Of a DNA stretch of 64,000 nt, positions 1-11,094 are shown piece by piece. The stretch lies in the NCBI GenBank assembly GCA_905250075.1, contig CAJNOP010000349.1:70784-134783 (forward strand), given 5' to 3'. Position 1 is the stretch's first letter. Every line of letters starts with the position of its first letter. Under the pieces are notes generated by a model that saw only the letters and a program-made list of their open reading frames with translations, ran no database searches and had not been told where the DNA came from. This DNA is from Rotaria sp. Silwood1. Taxonomy: Eukaryota > Rotifera > Eurotatoria > Philodinida > Philodinidae. Both the position numbers and the translations under genes were made by a program.

Positions 1-107
1 TCTATCAACAGATCTCAACATTATATACTACCTTTATTATGATTTCATAAATAATTTATTTCGAAAAGGATGCTTCTTAAGAAAAAACAAAATCATCGAT
101 CAATAAT

Positions 108-893
108 TTAAGTAATATAAGGGGGTTGAATAACAATGCCCTTTTTGTTGACAAAAACTCGTACACGATCAGTTCGATAGTCCATAGTGACCAATGAACC
201 TTCAAGAACAGTAAATACATTTGTAAAACCTAAACGATAAATAAAACAAAACAAAAAAACATTTTCTCATATAAATGAAAAATATATTTACCGGTTTTTT
301 CTTTAATATATTGTACAGCATATGTACCTTCACGTCCAACTAATTCTGGCCATGATGATTGCTTCATATTATTCAATGATGGTTTCAGGGGTCTATCTAT
401 TGATAATAATTTAGATATGTTGTTTGTATTACGCGAAACAAAAATACTAACCTTCTCCAATAAACATAACTGGAATATCAATTGTAATGAGACTTTCAGT
501 ACCAATTTTAACAGGTATATGTTGTTCATTAACATATACAAGTACATCTCCTTTTTTGATAAGTGCTGACAATGAATAGGACAATGCTGATGAAATATTA
601 TTTGGGACTTGAATTTGATAATAGAATGGAAAAGCAACTATATTTGAGATTTCTGTTTGTTTGATTACGATCGATGAAGCATTAGCTATTGATGTATCTT
701 CTAGTCGAACAATAAGTTGAGAACCAGAAGGAACCATATCGACTATATTGGCATCACCATTGACTAAAACTCGACCACGAATGATAGTACCAACTAATGA
801 AGTAATAAATAAAAACGATTAGAAAAATCAAACATCAAAATTTGACTTACAGGAAACGTGTACAAGACAGAAGAGGGCGATGAAACGAAACAT
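108..893 (-). CDS. Secreted YbaY-like domain / potato inhibitor I fusion protein
   Basis: Four exons on the minus strand (893-851, 793-452, 396-292, 229-108) join in frame with GT-AG introns and give 203 residues. Residues 1-14 (MFRFIALFCLVHVS) are a signal peptide. Residues about 18-115 resemble the bacterial YbaY/YscW lipoprotein beta-sandwich domain: IIRGRV, then SQLIVRLEDTS, then FPFYYQI, then an alternating hydrophobic tail. The last 70 residues are a clear potato inhibitor I (PF00280) domain with SWPELVG near its start and VTMDYRTDRVRVFV in the reactive loop. By homology with CI-2 and eglin c, the P1-P1' bond would be Met-Asp, which points to chymotrypsin- or subtilisin-type serine proteases as targets. 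The protein is probably extracellular or in the secretory pathway. YbaY is bacterial and inhibitor I is scattered (plants, annelids, rotifers), so a foreign origin followed by intron gain is likely. The domain calls rest on motif recognition, and the YbaY call is the less certain of the two. Confidence 0.82.
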
Positions 894-1913
894 ATTGATA
901 TCTAAATAATATTCTATTTCTTTCATTACTATAAATCGGAGTTTTATGATAACAAAAAATCCATTCTTTATCCAATTTCGTACTAGTTCTAATAAATTAG
1001 TTCAGAGAAATTTTTAACATTTACAAAATCCAATTTATTATTCTCTCTTTCTTTTTCAAATAACTATCGTAATGTAATATTCAATCTATATATACCCCAT
1101 TTGCAAACTGAAAATGAATGAATAACTTCCATAATAAGATGGGAAGATAGCATCTGCTTTTTGTTTTTTTCAGCTTTGCCATGATAAGCGAAAAACCCTT
1201 TCGATTATCATGGCATGGTAACGTTAAGTGTTAATAGTAAGGAACAAATGCAAATAATAAAGAGAAAAAACGAATATGCAAGAGAATATCAAAACAAGAG
1301 AGTACGCAAATATTAGTTAGACGAAAAGTAGAGAAATGAGAACAATGGGAATACTGAGGAAAAAGAAAAATATCAGTAATCAACTTGACAAATAAAATCA
1401 ATCGACTGTTTATAATCGTTCAGTTCGAAACTCTCAAACTGGATTTTACATTATTTATTTCGTAAAAAATAAATATTGTCTATACAATCAATAGCGTAAT
1501 GTTGAAATAGGCGATGCTATAACGTTCGTTAATGTATCCAAGCCGATCCTGCAAAGCCAACGACGGATGTGACAGAGTCGTCGAAAGTTGAATATATATA
1601 CTTTTTTCTCGTTCTGTTCGAATTTCGAGCCCCTCGGTGGCTACCGAATGTCGAGACCACGGAAGCATTTTCCCATCGCAACTTTACTTTTGACTCTTCG
1701 GACATACTTCGGTCGAACGAAAACTATCGAAATATCGACTACTCGAAGAGAGGAGGTCTATCGAAAAGAGACTTTCGATTACTCGATATGATTTCGATCA
1801 GTCGAAGCTCAACGGACTAATGAGTGGTCGGAAACATTGCTCCATTATGCAGTCATTTTCGACTTCTCGGACACTTTTTCGACTGCTCGATGCCTATCGA
1901 AATTGCGGGTGTG
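894..1913. other. Gene-free interval with hairpin and TCGA-rich island
   Basis: There is no convincing coding sequence. The interval holds a perfect 11-bp inverted repeat (TGCCATGATAA at 1177-1187 and its complement at 1205-1215). From about 1570 to 1905 the tetramer TCGA is heavily over-represented, with about 17 occurrences. The small open frames at 1569-1820 lie in this patterned sequence and look accidental. Confidence 0.5.
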
Positions 1914-2058
1914 AGTGTGAATGTGGGTGGATGTAGGGTGTGGATGGGTGGGGTGTGGGTGTGCCTGTCAGTCTTCTCTCTAAATCGGCTGCCATACCTA
2001 CACCCAAACACCACACCCACACCGACACACCCACAGCCCTACACCCACACCCACACCT
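1914..2058. repeat. Paired inverted telomere-like tract
   Basis: The left half is degenerate (TGTGGG)n-type sequence (1914-1968). After a short unique spacer comes CCCACA-type sequence (1999-2058). The two halves are inverted relative to each other, so the single strand could fold back. The G strand points inward from the left, as in all other paired tracts in this window. Confidence 0.85.
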
Positions 2059-2683
2059 TCTTGTTTTCACTCTCTTGCTATCATGTTCTGTGGTTCGATA
2101 AGACAGCTTTACAGATTGTTAGGTCTAACTATCACTCTTCTCCTCTCTTTATTGAAATCAAGAGACAACTATTATATGGTTTTAACAAAAAGGAAAAATT
2201 CATAGGATAGAAAGTCCTTTGTATGAAGAAGAAATATAAGGAAAAGTCCAACAATGAGAACGAACAAAATACTCCAGACATGACAAGAAGAGCATAACAT
2301 GTAAATACAGGAAAGAGGGTAATGATAATCGACCGAAGCAGCATGAGGCGCTTATTGGTCGTTGCGAAATACTAAGTAAACCAATAACTGTAGTCCATAG
2401 TTTACCTCATAAATAGTCAACATATAACAGTCTTGTGATAATTCGACTTTTCCTTCAGTGACAAGTCGACTTATCCTCTGGATGATGTTTTGTCGATCAA
2501 ACATATAGATTCAAAATTTTTGTCTGTTGATAGTTCGACTAAGTAACATGCTTAAAACTAATCAAATGTGCAGTATGTTCCTAGGTGAAATAAATCTTAA
2601 TTGCGCTAATTTTAGCCACAAAATTAATCAACTTAGACGCACAGAAAGCAGAAAATTTATATGATATTTTCAAAATGTTTTAG
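2059..2683. other. Gene-free AT-rich interval
   Basis: I see no supported gene. TCGAC/GTCGA motifs recur at 2445-2535, echoing the TCGA-rich island upstream. Confidence 0.4.
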
Positions 2684-3016
2684 GTGCGAGCATGTTTGGG
2701 CGTCTATTCGTTATATTCATTCAATAACAAGCTTGTATGTGATTTTGTTATGATCGATATAACACAACAACATTCAGTTGATGTTAAACAATTGGCACTT
2801 AAATACGGTGCAGCAGCTCTCATTCTCAGTATTTTCGTACCTGTTACTGGACCAACGCTTGCAGCCGGGGCGATGTTATTCGGCTGGCGACGTCTATCTA
2901 ATACAGCAAAGAAACTTACTAGCAAAGACGAAGCCGATGCATTTTGGCTTAAAACACTCGAGCACTATGGCCTAATCCGTTTGTTAACCAATGATCAACT
3001 TGAACTAGTCAATTGA
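2684..3016 (+). CDS. Small hypothetical membrane-associated protein or terminal exon
   Basis: This is an open frame of 110 codons with balanced amino-acid composition, unlike the low-complexity frames nearby. Around residues 42-70 there is a hydrophobic stretch rich in Ala, Leu, Ile and Gly (AALILSIFVPVTG...), which would make one membrane helix. It is followed by a charged region with RRLSNTAKKL and SKDEADAFWLKTLEHYG. The first Met lies just after a possible splice acceptor (TTTTAG at about 2677-2682), so this may be the last exon of a longer gene rather than a whole gene. An internal Met before IDITQQH could be an alternative start. I do not recognise the family. Confidence 0.4.
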   Translation: MRACLGVYSLYSFNNKLVCDFVMIDITQQHSVDVKQLALKYGAAALILSIFVPVTGPTLAAGAMLFGWRRLSNTAKKLTSKDEADAFWLKTLEHYGLIRLLTNDQLELVN

Positions 3017-3432
3017 CTAATAAGTGAAAGGTTTTCATTCTCCTTGTGCTTTATTTCTTACACTTGATCCATCTTTTATTATAATGAAATCGTCTTCATC
3101 TTATATTTCGCTTCCATTCTTGTAGACGTCACTAGCTTTCTTTCATTGATCTGTATCAAGAAAAAAAACAATATCAGGAAAGATGTTACAAAGACAGATG
3201 AAAACGTGTATGTCAAAAAGCATGAGGGTCTATACAACGAAAATGCCAAGCATACGCCTAGTACATATAAAAAAACGAACATTAGCAGTAGTAAATATAG
3301 AATCACATTAGGTTTAAGTGCTCATTAAGATTATGTTTAAAGTTTTTGTTATTAGAAGCAGAAGCGACAGAAGAGGGTAAGTTGTTTCAGTCAGAGACTG
3401 TTGAAAAGAAATATGAATATTTAACATTGGTT
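3017..3432. other. Gene-free interval
   Basis: I see no coding signal or repeat beyond simple AT-rich sequence. Confidence 0.4.
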
Positions 3433-3646
3433 TGAGGGTGTGGGTGGGTGTGTGTGGGGTGTGCGTGGAGTGTGGGTGTGGGTGTGAGTGGATGTGGTGT
3501 GTGGGTGGGGTGTGGGTGGGGTGTGGGTGTGAGTGTGAGTGTGGGTGTATGGGTGTGGGTGGGAATGGGTGTGCTGGTGGTTGTGAAATATGACTGTTAA
3601 TGTTGATCTCACGGAGACCCACACCCTCATTCCCATCCACACCCAA
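3433..3646. repeat. Paired inverted telomere-like tract
   Basis: The tract begins TTTGAGGGTGTGGGTG and holds about 150 bp of TGTGGG-type sequence. A short spacer follows, then a short CCCACACC half that ends at about 3646. Open frames encoding His/Pro/Thr-rich peptides here are by-products of the repeat. Confidence 0.88.
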
Positions 3647-4142
3647 AATTTGACTCCGACTATCTTTCACGTTCATAGATCTTGATAAAACGTCGTTGGA
3701 ACCTTGAAAATGCATCAGTTTATACTGTAAATATCAGAGAACAAAACCTAACATGCAAAAAAGTTCCTATGCTAAAGCTAAATTTTTAGCAAAAAATTTA
3801 GTTTACTCCGACAACGACTCCGAAATCGACTTCGTCCAGGACTCTACTCAGTACGTATGATACATCTTTGCGATGAACAGACCAATTCATCTGATCAAAA
3901 AGGTTCGTATGCGCTTACATATGTGTTGGAGTAAACTCTATTTTATCATAGGAAACTTACATTGAATTTGTTTTCTTCTACAATAGAAAATCTTTTTCAG
4001 TGGTATGTTTTTTTAGATATGCTGTATCTTATGTTGATTGAAAACAGAATCAAAACAATTTCATTCAATTTGACTTATGAAAATTTTTTCTATGAAAAAA
4101 AAAGTAAAACAATTACTTCAATATATATTCTATCTTTCTCGT
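3647..4142. other. Gene-free interval before the gap
   Basis: I see nothing I can assign. Simple AT-rich sequence runs up to the assembly gap. Confidence 0.4.
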
Positions 4143-4242
4143 NNNNNNNNNNNNNNNNNNNNNNNNNNNNNNNNNNNNNNNNNNNNNNNNNNNNNNNNNN
4201 NNNNNNNNNNNNNNNNNNNNNNNNNNNNNNNNNNNNNNNNNN
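4143..4242. other. Assembly gap (100 N)
   Basis: Exactly 100 N mark a scaffold join of unknown true length. Sequences on the two sides may not be neighbours in the genome. Confidence 0.99.
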
Positions 4243-4695
4243 GAAAAAGAAAAAGTAGTCGTATTTATGTTAAAATTTAGTCATCTTCGAGAAAGTGTGA
4301 AGTGATATGCTTGCGTTACAGTTGGTCTTGTCTGAAAAAGACCGAAAGAAAAGTCTTGATCTCCGTTACGATCTCCTGGCAATTTTTTCGACGAACTTAC
4401 TGACGAGGTAATTTTATTCTTCTGCTTCTTTGTATCAAAATGCCTGTGCACATAGATTCCGAATATCCGATCCTACTCATCGCGATCTTCAATAGTTACA
4501 TCAGATATAACGAAACGAATTCTACTTAGAAAAACTAGTCACATCAATCCGATTTCTCTGCTTTTCTATTATGACTTTCCCTAAAAAAATGTTTAAGATG
4601 TCTAGTAATAACTCTTTAAGGACACAATTTTATTTTCGAACACCCGGTTACATATCTAGAGTTCGGAATAGCTTAAGACAAAAGCTAAGTCGACC

Positions 4696-4768
4696 GAGGG
4701 TGTGGGTGTGAGTGTTTTTCTTTTCCTTCTGCAGCTACATCCACACCAACACCCACAACCGCACCCTA
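4696..4768. repeat. Short paired inverted telomere-like tract
   Basis: GAGGGTGTGGGTGTGAGTG, then a 22-bp pyrimidine-rich spacer, then CATCCACACCAACACCCAC ending in GCACCCT. This is a compact example showing the common outer ends GAGGGTG and CACCCT. Confidence 0.75.
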
Positions 4769-5400
4769 GTCATGATTGGGTCAACCCTAGAGTTGTTGAA
4801 GATGCTTTTTCAATTGATGTGCATATGTATGGATCCTCTTCTATTCATTTGTAGAGATATAGAAAGGCAGGCTTTGATAGGTCGGTTAAAGTGGACGTGT
4901 CTTACGACGTTTTATAATACAAGCGTATAGAGTCGTCGCATTGCCACGCTGATCGTTTTCAGCGAAAGTTTCCGACCGATGTTTACACTGGTTGCAGTAT
5001 GCCATGAGGCATCAGATACGACTCTCGTAAACGGTAACCGGAAACGGTTGACGTATACGATGCTTTAGGTTGTTTTCCGACCAAAGTATGCAGTCGCCGT
5101 GCTGTTACGGTAGTAAATTACGGTAGACTTTTACGGGTAACGTGCACAATTGACGTAGTATACTGTAAAACATCGTTTACTGCCCGTTTAAACAGCTACC
5201 ATAAACAGTCTTTATTATTCGCCCTATTTGGTTAGTGAACGGTCGTTTACGGTCGAGCTTGATTGACCTAGGAGTTCTGGATTCCGTTCTGTGGAAGGAA
5301 TTTTAGGATGAAAGATTGTTCTTTTTGCTGGAGCTGGATTGGATTCGAAATTGAGACTGACATCATTTTTTAGCTGATCTCGAAAACTTATTTTGAGCAA
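4769..5400. other. Unassigned interval rich in GGTAAC/CGTTTAC words
   Basis: I see no gene. Between about 4940 and 5260 there are many near-repeats of short words such as CGGTAAC, CGTTTACTG and TTACGGTAG, suggesting an old degenerate repeat that I cannot classify. Confidence 0.35.
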
Positions 5401-5615
5401 GAGTGTGAGTAGGCTTTGGTTAGTTTAACCGTGAATGTTTGTGTGAGATGTGGAGATCGGTGCGAATGTGGGTATGAGCATTGTTGTAGGTACGTGTGGT
5501 AAAACGATGAAGACCGTACTTATACGTCTTCACTCATATCTATACCTTACCGTCCACACCTGACATTCTCTCCTATCCAAACTCCACACCCTCGCATTCA
5601 CACCCACTCTCACCC
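5401..5615. repeat. Degenerate paired telomere-like tract
   Basis: Interrupted GTGAG/TGTGGG-like words on the left (5401-5490) and CACACC/CACCC-like words on the right (5550-5615) have the same inverted layout as the other tracts. They look older and more mutated. Confidence 0.5.
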
Positions 5616-6092
5616 AGTATTAAACAGCAGTGCCTAATGTATTATTGTTTGAAATCTCTAAAAACTGAAAAGGACTACCGTTTGTCTTTTGGAAAAGTCA
5701 TTCAAGATCAGGTCTAAATAGTTACTTTTGCCAGTCAATTGGTTATGATTTGAAATTATTCGAATAAAAAATCTTTTAAAACTGGCTATTATTGCTTTTA
5801 GCGGAATGAATTCATTTCAAAAGTGGTTTGAGAAGAGATTGGATAATAGTTGATATTATACTGCGTTTCTTTACTTTGAACAAGTAGATAACTAAAGGAA
5901 GTATTCATATAGACTTAAAAATAAATGAAGTTACTCAATTACTTTTTATCAGTTAATAAACTAAAACTCTGATTAGAGAGTAGCAAGATTTATATTTTTT
6001 TATTAATTATACCAGATTTACTTTGAGATGGAGTAGAGCAAATGGAAAGCTAGTAATCGAAAAAAGCTGTTTAGTTGACTTAGCATATAACT

Positions 6093-6394
6093 TGAGCTTA
6101 CTTGCTGCTGATCCTCTAAATATCACGAAAACAATAAGAACAACCACGACAGTGGCCAAAATGAGTAGAATAATAATAGCCAGGATGATCACTAATTTTC
6201 TTCGGAAAGTACATACGCCACTTTAAAGAGAAGAAAATATAGATATGAACCTTCAAAACTCTAAAAGAATCATCATCTTGTGTAATTAAGACAAACCTGA
6301 TATTAGTTGCGTTGCTGCCATTTGATGAGACGTCGTACAATTGATTCACATCGCAATCTATTTCGCTCACAGTCACAAGAGGGGGTCTGTAACC
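6093..6394 (-). CDS. Fragment of a single-pass membrane protein (uncertain)
   Basis: A minus-strand exon at 6394-6297 with plausible splice sites encodes a short acidic stretch with an N-glycosylation-type NGSNAT motif. It is followed by a downstream exon with a basic stop-transfer RRK and a strong membrane helix of about 28 residues (IILAIIILLILATVVVVLIV...), ending at a GTAAGC donor near 6092. This suggests the ectodomain stem and membrane anchor of a type I membrane protein whose other exons I cannot find. It may be a relic. I do not recognise the family. Confidence 0.3.
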
Positions 6395-7865
6395 CTAAAA
6401 AATATGTTAAGCCAAGTTATTGAGTTGAGAACTTTGTTTAGATAACAGGCAGTCATAAGCATTGCTGACTTATCAAAGCAATTTGAAATTCAAGGAAGCA
6501 TCGATCATCGTTATGAAGAGTCCTTTTGACTGAATTGACGACAAATATATGCGGAAACGAAAATTCTTGACCAGGAAATAGTGTTCATTCAGTAAAAAAC
6601 AGTTCAGCGAAAAATGAGCGAAACGAAAAACAGAAAAATACTGTAATAATAAATTCGCCATTTTCATCCTCATTCTCAACTTCATCTCTAAACCCATTCT
6701 CTGAATTCTTTTTCATTCTTTCCTCTTCGCTGAAGGGTTTCATTGGTTCGCCACCTCCAACTTAGTCGATGCTTCGAACCACCCAAAAAAGCGCCGCAAA
6801 TCGGAATCAAAAAATGAGAATCGAACAATTTTCAGATATGAAATTAATAAGATACGTGGAAATGCGACTATAACGTTTTGACTAAAGGACCAGATATATC
6901 TAGATTTGTAGAGGAAGACCTTCTATATCCAATGGTGCTTGCATTTTCAAATTCTGTTGCATACCGTGAAGGGTTAAATTTTGGCTTGTTTTTTTACGAT
7001 TTTGACTATTGTTCCCTCGACTGACGGGAGGATCATATGAAATAAAATGTGTGTGTATGTTTGTAGACAGGGTCAAAAGAATATCAAGGTGGAAAAATTC
7101 CATAGTCAATTTCTCGTAGATGTTCACCAAAGTGGCTCGAGATTGAAGAATCCGAATTTGGAGTCCATTTCTCAAAAATTCAAATAGTTATTTGTATGAA
7201 AAAATCATACTATTCTCTCTAAAATATTGTCTAAGGAAGAAAAGAAATTCTTTTGAAAAAAAATGATTTGAATGAACGGAGAAATTAAAGGTTGAAAAAT
7301 CCCTTGGCGCGTCTAGAATTTTTGATTACTGTTTTGTTTTGATACCCTTTTCACAGTACCGTTTGGGGTGTGAGTCGGAGTGTGGCCCAATGAGATGAGT
7401 GTTTTATTAAGTCTCATTGTGATAAAACAATGTTTACAAATCATTGACAGTCAGTTTGAGGTACACGACACTGAATGATTCCTGTTTCCTCACAACGGTT
7501 TCTAAGTTACATAGCTTTTTACTGTAGAGTAAATGCAAAATAACCAACGACTATTTTTATGTATTCAAATATTGTAAACATATTCTAATGTTGTTTAGTA
7601 AAATATCTACGTAAAATCTATATTTATCGAGAAAAATCAACTAAGGTATGCTAAATGATGAGCCTTTATAAAACTCCAATGTATCGGCTAAACAGTAAGA
7701 TTGAAGAAATACACAATAAATAATAAGCAAGTGTTGGTTCGGAGGAGTTCATCAGGAATCATCGTGTTATAAATCCCAGAGTCTATCTAAGCAAGACCAA
7801 TCTGGTTGTTAATAGGATTTAAGTAAAATGAACAATCTCATGAGAAACGCAGAACAAAGGAAAGC
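6395..7865. other. Gene-free interval
   Basis: Short open frames here have no family resemblance. A small single-sided TGTGG/GTGAG patch lies near 7360-7385. Confidence 0.35.
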
Positions 7866-7932
7866 AACAGCTAGCCACGAGCGGCGTCCCAGAGGGCGCT
7901 GACGAGCGACCAGCTGCAGCATTGGTAGGTTA
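7866..7932. repeat. Diverged dispersed repeat, copy 1
   Basis: A locally GC-rich segment beginning CAACAGCTAGCC. It can be aligned by eye with 10178-10245, and most of the differences are transitions. The pair probably comes from an old repeat of unknown class. Confidence 0.4.
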
Positions 7933-8497
7933 CTTTATGAAGGGCGCTAAATTATGAGGACTCCGCGGGAAAATGTGAATGAATTTGATTTGATGGGCTT
8001 CATTAACGACTCAAAGTGATAAAAAAGATAAATATTTTCACATGTATTATAAGACCAGTTCTTCTGTAAGAATAGAATATAGAAACACTTGATAGATGGG
8101 AAACAAAAACATCATTAAAATAATTCAACACGTTCTATGGGAAAAAAAACTTGAGTGGAAAAGAATGAGCTCTTCTGTTAGTACACATTCTTGTGGATTT
8201 AGAATTTGTATTTATTCGAGTAGATAATGAGCTTAAGCAGTATAGGTAGTTTTCGTTTTGCTTAGATGTATGATCAAGAAGAGAGTAATTAGAAATCGTG
8301 TGCCTTTTTTTTTCAGTTTTACGAAAATATTTATCTAATAAATGTATGGGATAAAAGTGAATAAGCTGTTGACTTCTGCCCCGTTCGATATTTATAAAAA
8401 AAGAATCTTTCGTGGATTTAAATCTATCACTTGAGGAAATGTATACATGGACAGCCGTCGGTCTAAAGCTATAATCTGGTATTATTTTGTCATGGAC
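7933..8497. other. Gene-free interval left of mariner
   Basis: I see no supported gene between the diverged repeat and the mariner. The minus-strand open frame that overlaps here is compositionally AT-rich and runs into the mariner end, so it is not credible. Confidence 0.35.
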
Positions 8498-8499
8498 TA

Positions 8500-9742
8500 T
8501 TAGGTTTTCAACAAAGTTTTTGCGTTTTTTTTTCAAAGATTTTATTTTTATTTTTTAACTACAACAGTAAAACTAGCTTTCAATTATATATGCACCACTA
8601 CTATTTATGACTTGTCCCCAACGCTCTGGCAGGGATAGGATCCCGTGTTCGTAGAACTCCTGGGACTTTTGACCCAAGAAGTTGGCAAGCTCCATTTTCA
8701 CGTCATTCTCGTCATCGAACTTTTCTCATGCAAATGATGAAAAAGAGAACGAAACAAATGGCAGTCCGTTGGAGCCAAGTCAGGAGAATTAGGTGGATGA
8801 GGAATGGTAATTCATCCGAGCTTCTATAATTTTTCGCAGGTCGACTTTGCAACATGGAGTCTCGCGTTATCATGCAAGTACTAAATTCGATCCTGTTTCC
8901 CCTTGAGTTTTTCGGCAACCAGGTCCAGCTGTTGACAGTAGAGATCAGCAGTCATGGTGCAACCATTTGAAAGAATTTTCCAGTGAATAATCCCCTTGAC
9001 TCCCCACCAAACGCTTAGCATCACCTTCTTGGGATGCGGATCAGCCTTAAGTGTTGCTATGCCTGTTTGGCCAGGGCTCAGTCATTGACGTCTCAGAGTT
9101 TAGTTAGTGTAAAATACCCAATTCTCATCGCCAATGATAAGATTGCGGAGCCATCGGTAGTTGCGGTGAGATGTCATTAAATCCATACAAGCATCAACTC
9201 TGTGTTGAAACTGATGTGGTGATAACTCATGGGATATCCAAACTCTATATCTCCATGTCTTGCCTAATTCGTTCAGATGTTTTTCCACTGTAGTCTAAGA
9301 GCACCCAAGCGGCTCTGCTAAACACCATAAAGAAAATTGAGGATCTTTTTCGATAAGATGACCTAAGAGATTCACATCCGGGTCCAATGGTCTACCAGAG
9401 CGAGATGAATTGTCGAGTTCAAAGTTACTGTTCTTAAAGTGATTGAACCAATGTTGTGCTGTACGAATGGAGAGTACGTCCTCGTCCATTGTGCTGCATA
9501 TGTTGTTGGCTGGTTCTGTTGCTTTGTGACCCAGACGGAATTCATAAAGTAAAAGAACTCGAATTTCCTTACGAGAAAGATCCATTTTCAGTTCATGATC
9601 AACGTCCATAGCAATCATTTTATTATTATTCGAAAGACATTCACACTCCCTTTATATACCCTTAATACGGAAACTTCTACAACTTTCTCGGATGTTTTAG
9701 AAAATTTCAAAAAAAAACGGAAGAACTTCGTTGACAACCTAA
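8500..9742 (-). mobile_element. Mariner (Tc1/mariner, DD34D) transposon with both ends, decayed
   Basis: The 1243-bp element has TIRs beginning TTAGGTTNTCAACRAAGTT at both ends and is flanked by TA at 8498-8499 and 9743-9744, the duplication expected for mariner. Length and ends are complete, so it was a full-length insertion. The internal transposase reading (minus strand) is interrupted, so the copy is non-autonomous. The family resembles the Hsmar1/SETMAR side of mariner (LLYEFRLGHKA, WFNHFKN). Confidence 0.93.
8573..9618 (-). pseudogene. Mariner transposase, broken
   Basis: It reads from Met at 9618 through an N-terminal helix-turn-helix region (LSRKEIRVLLLYEFRLGHKA, RTAQHWFNHFKN, SGRPLD) to a first catalytic Asp in GDENW (usually GDEKW), a second in LHDNAR and a third in SPDLAPTD, giving the DD34D spacing. 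An in-frame TAG after LGCS (9295-9297) splits the N-terminal part from VEKHLNELGK. Further stops and a frameshift occur in the catalytic half. It ends near AYIIES at 8573. It is a decayed copy that would need transposase supplied in trans to move. Confidence 0.9.
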
Positions 9743-9744
9743 TA

Positions 9745-10177
9745 TTATTATTATGATTATAAAAAAGTGATGCTTTTAACCTTGTATGATTTGAGAAATT
9801 GTGGTAAATGCAGTGCCTAGCTACTGTTATTCAAAGAAAATAGTTTTGAAAAGATATACGTGAATGATGTCGTAGCCTTTGTGTTAAATGGACAATAAGA
9901 ATCTGCCATTGAAGTGTACTTATGTAAAAGATGGACACAGTCTTTGATGATGCCTCAAAGAAGCGCCAACGAACTACTAATCCTGCACATTGCAAGCATA
10001 CTGCAGACTGGCATCAAAGGAAATCAGAAATAATTTATGAGAAAATTTGTGTTCGAAAATTCCTGTGGATGATTCTAATGCTTCAGATTTAACGAACTTT
10101 TGAAATAAATTAGTCCTGAGCCAGATGGAATTGAAAAACAGAGGGATAGTCTTACAGAGAAATAGGTTTAGACTCGG
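9745..10177. other. Gene-free interval
   Basis: I see nothing I can assign. Confidence 0.35.
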
Positions 10178-10245
10178 CAGCAGCTAGCTGTGAATGGCTC
10201 CTGATGGGTGCTAACAAGTGACTAACCGCTGCACTGGGTTATCTC
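10178..10245. repeat. Diverged dispersed repeat, copy 2
   Basis: Partner of 7866-7932 (CAGCAGCTAGCTG...). It differs mostly by C-to-T and G-to-A changes relative to copy 1. Confidence 0.4.
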
Positions 10246-10687
10246 CAAAAGTGCCGATTCACAGTGCTAGAAGTTATTCAATAAGTATAAATAGTCGAGG
10301 TTCAACGGGTCTGCTTAAGCAATATTAGATGCAAAAAGCGGAAAAAAACTATGTCAAACCAAGGATGAGAAAACTGTTTTTGTGTTTGGATGCAATTGTT
10401 TTCTTGACATATGCTTTTCTTTACACTAATTCTAGTATCTGCATGTATACTAATATACTCAAATTATGTCTAGTAAATAATAGCGTAGTTTACATGGTAG
10501 TAAGTGAATGGATTGTCAATAGAACTTTTAAAGATTACGGCACTCTTTAACAAAAGTGTCGCAAATGTGTTTTGTTTCATTACTAGGGGTGGGCAGTTAC
10601 CATTCCCGGATTGTTACCCGGTAACGGTCAGGGAACGGGTTCACAGGGTACCCTTAGGCCCGGAATGGCTTTTTCTTCTTATGCATA

Positions 10688-11036
10688 AGGACAACACATA
10701 GTCATGTTCGGGCCGATCCTAAGGTTATCGAGGATGCTCTATCGTTTGATGGGTATATGTGTGGGTCCCCGGCCATCCCAACACTCGGTACCCGGTTAGG
10801 CTCAAAAATCATCAGAAAACATCTGGGGTCAAAGGTCAAAAAAACATCCGAAAAAATCTTCCTTATTGTAAGGACAACTCATAGTCATGCTCGGGCCGAT
10901 CCTAAGATTATCGAGGATGCTCTATCGTTTGATGGGTATATGTATGGGTCCCCGGCCATCCCAACACTCGGTACCCGGTTAGGCTCAAAAATCATCAGAA
11001 AACATTTGGGGTCAAGGGTCAAAAAAACATCCGTGA
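10688..11036. repeat. Two tandem 183-bp units inside the hAT-type element
   Basis: The unit starting AGGACAACACATAGTCATG at 10688 is repeated from 10871 with few differences. The same core (ATCGAGGATGCT...GGGTATATGT) also occurs in the second hAT-type element at 27335-27380, so it is part of the family. Confidence 0.88.
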
Positions 11037-11094
11037 AAATTTCCGAAGTCCTTTCGTCCGTTATTGTGAGTGTGCCTCGCCCTAGTAGCCCGCC

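Noticed and set aside
4940-5260. GGTAAC/CGTTTAC-rich segment considered as a third copy of the hAT-type element
   Set aside because: No TAGGGGTG ends, no duplication, and the words do not line up with either copy.
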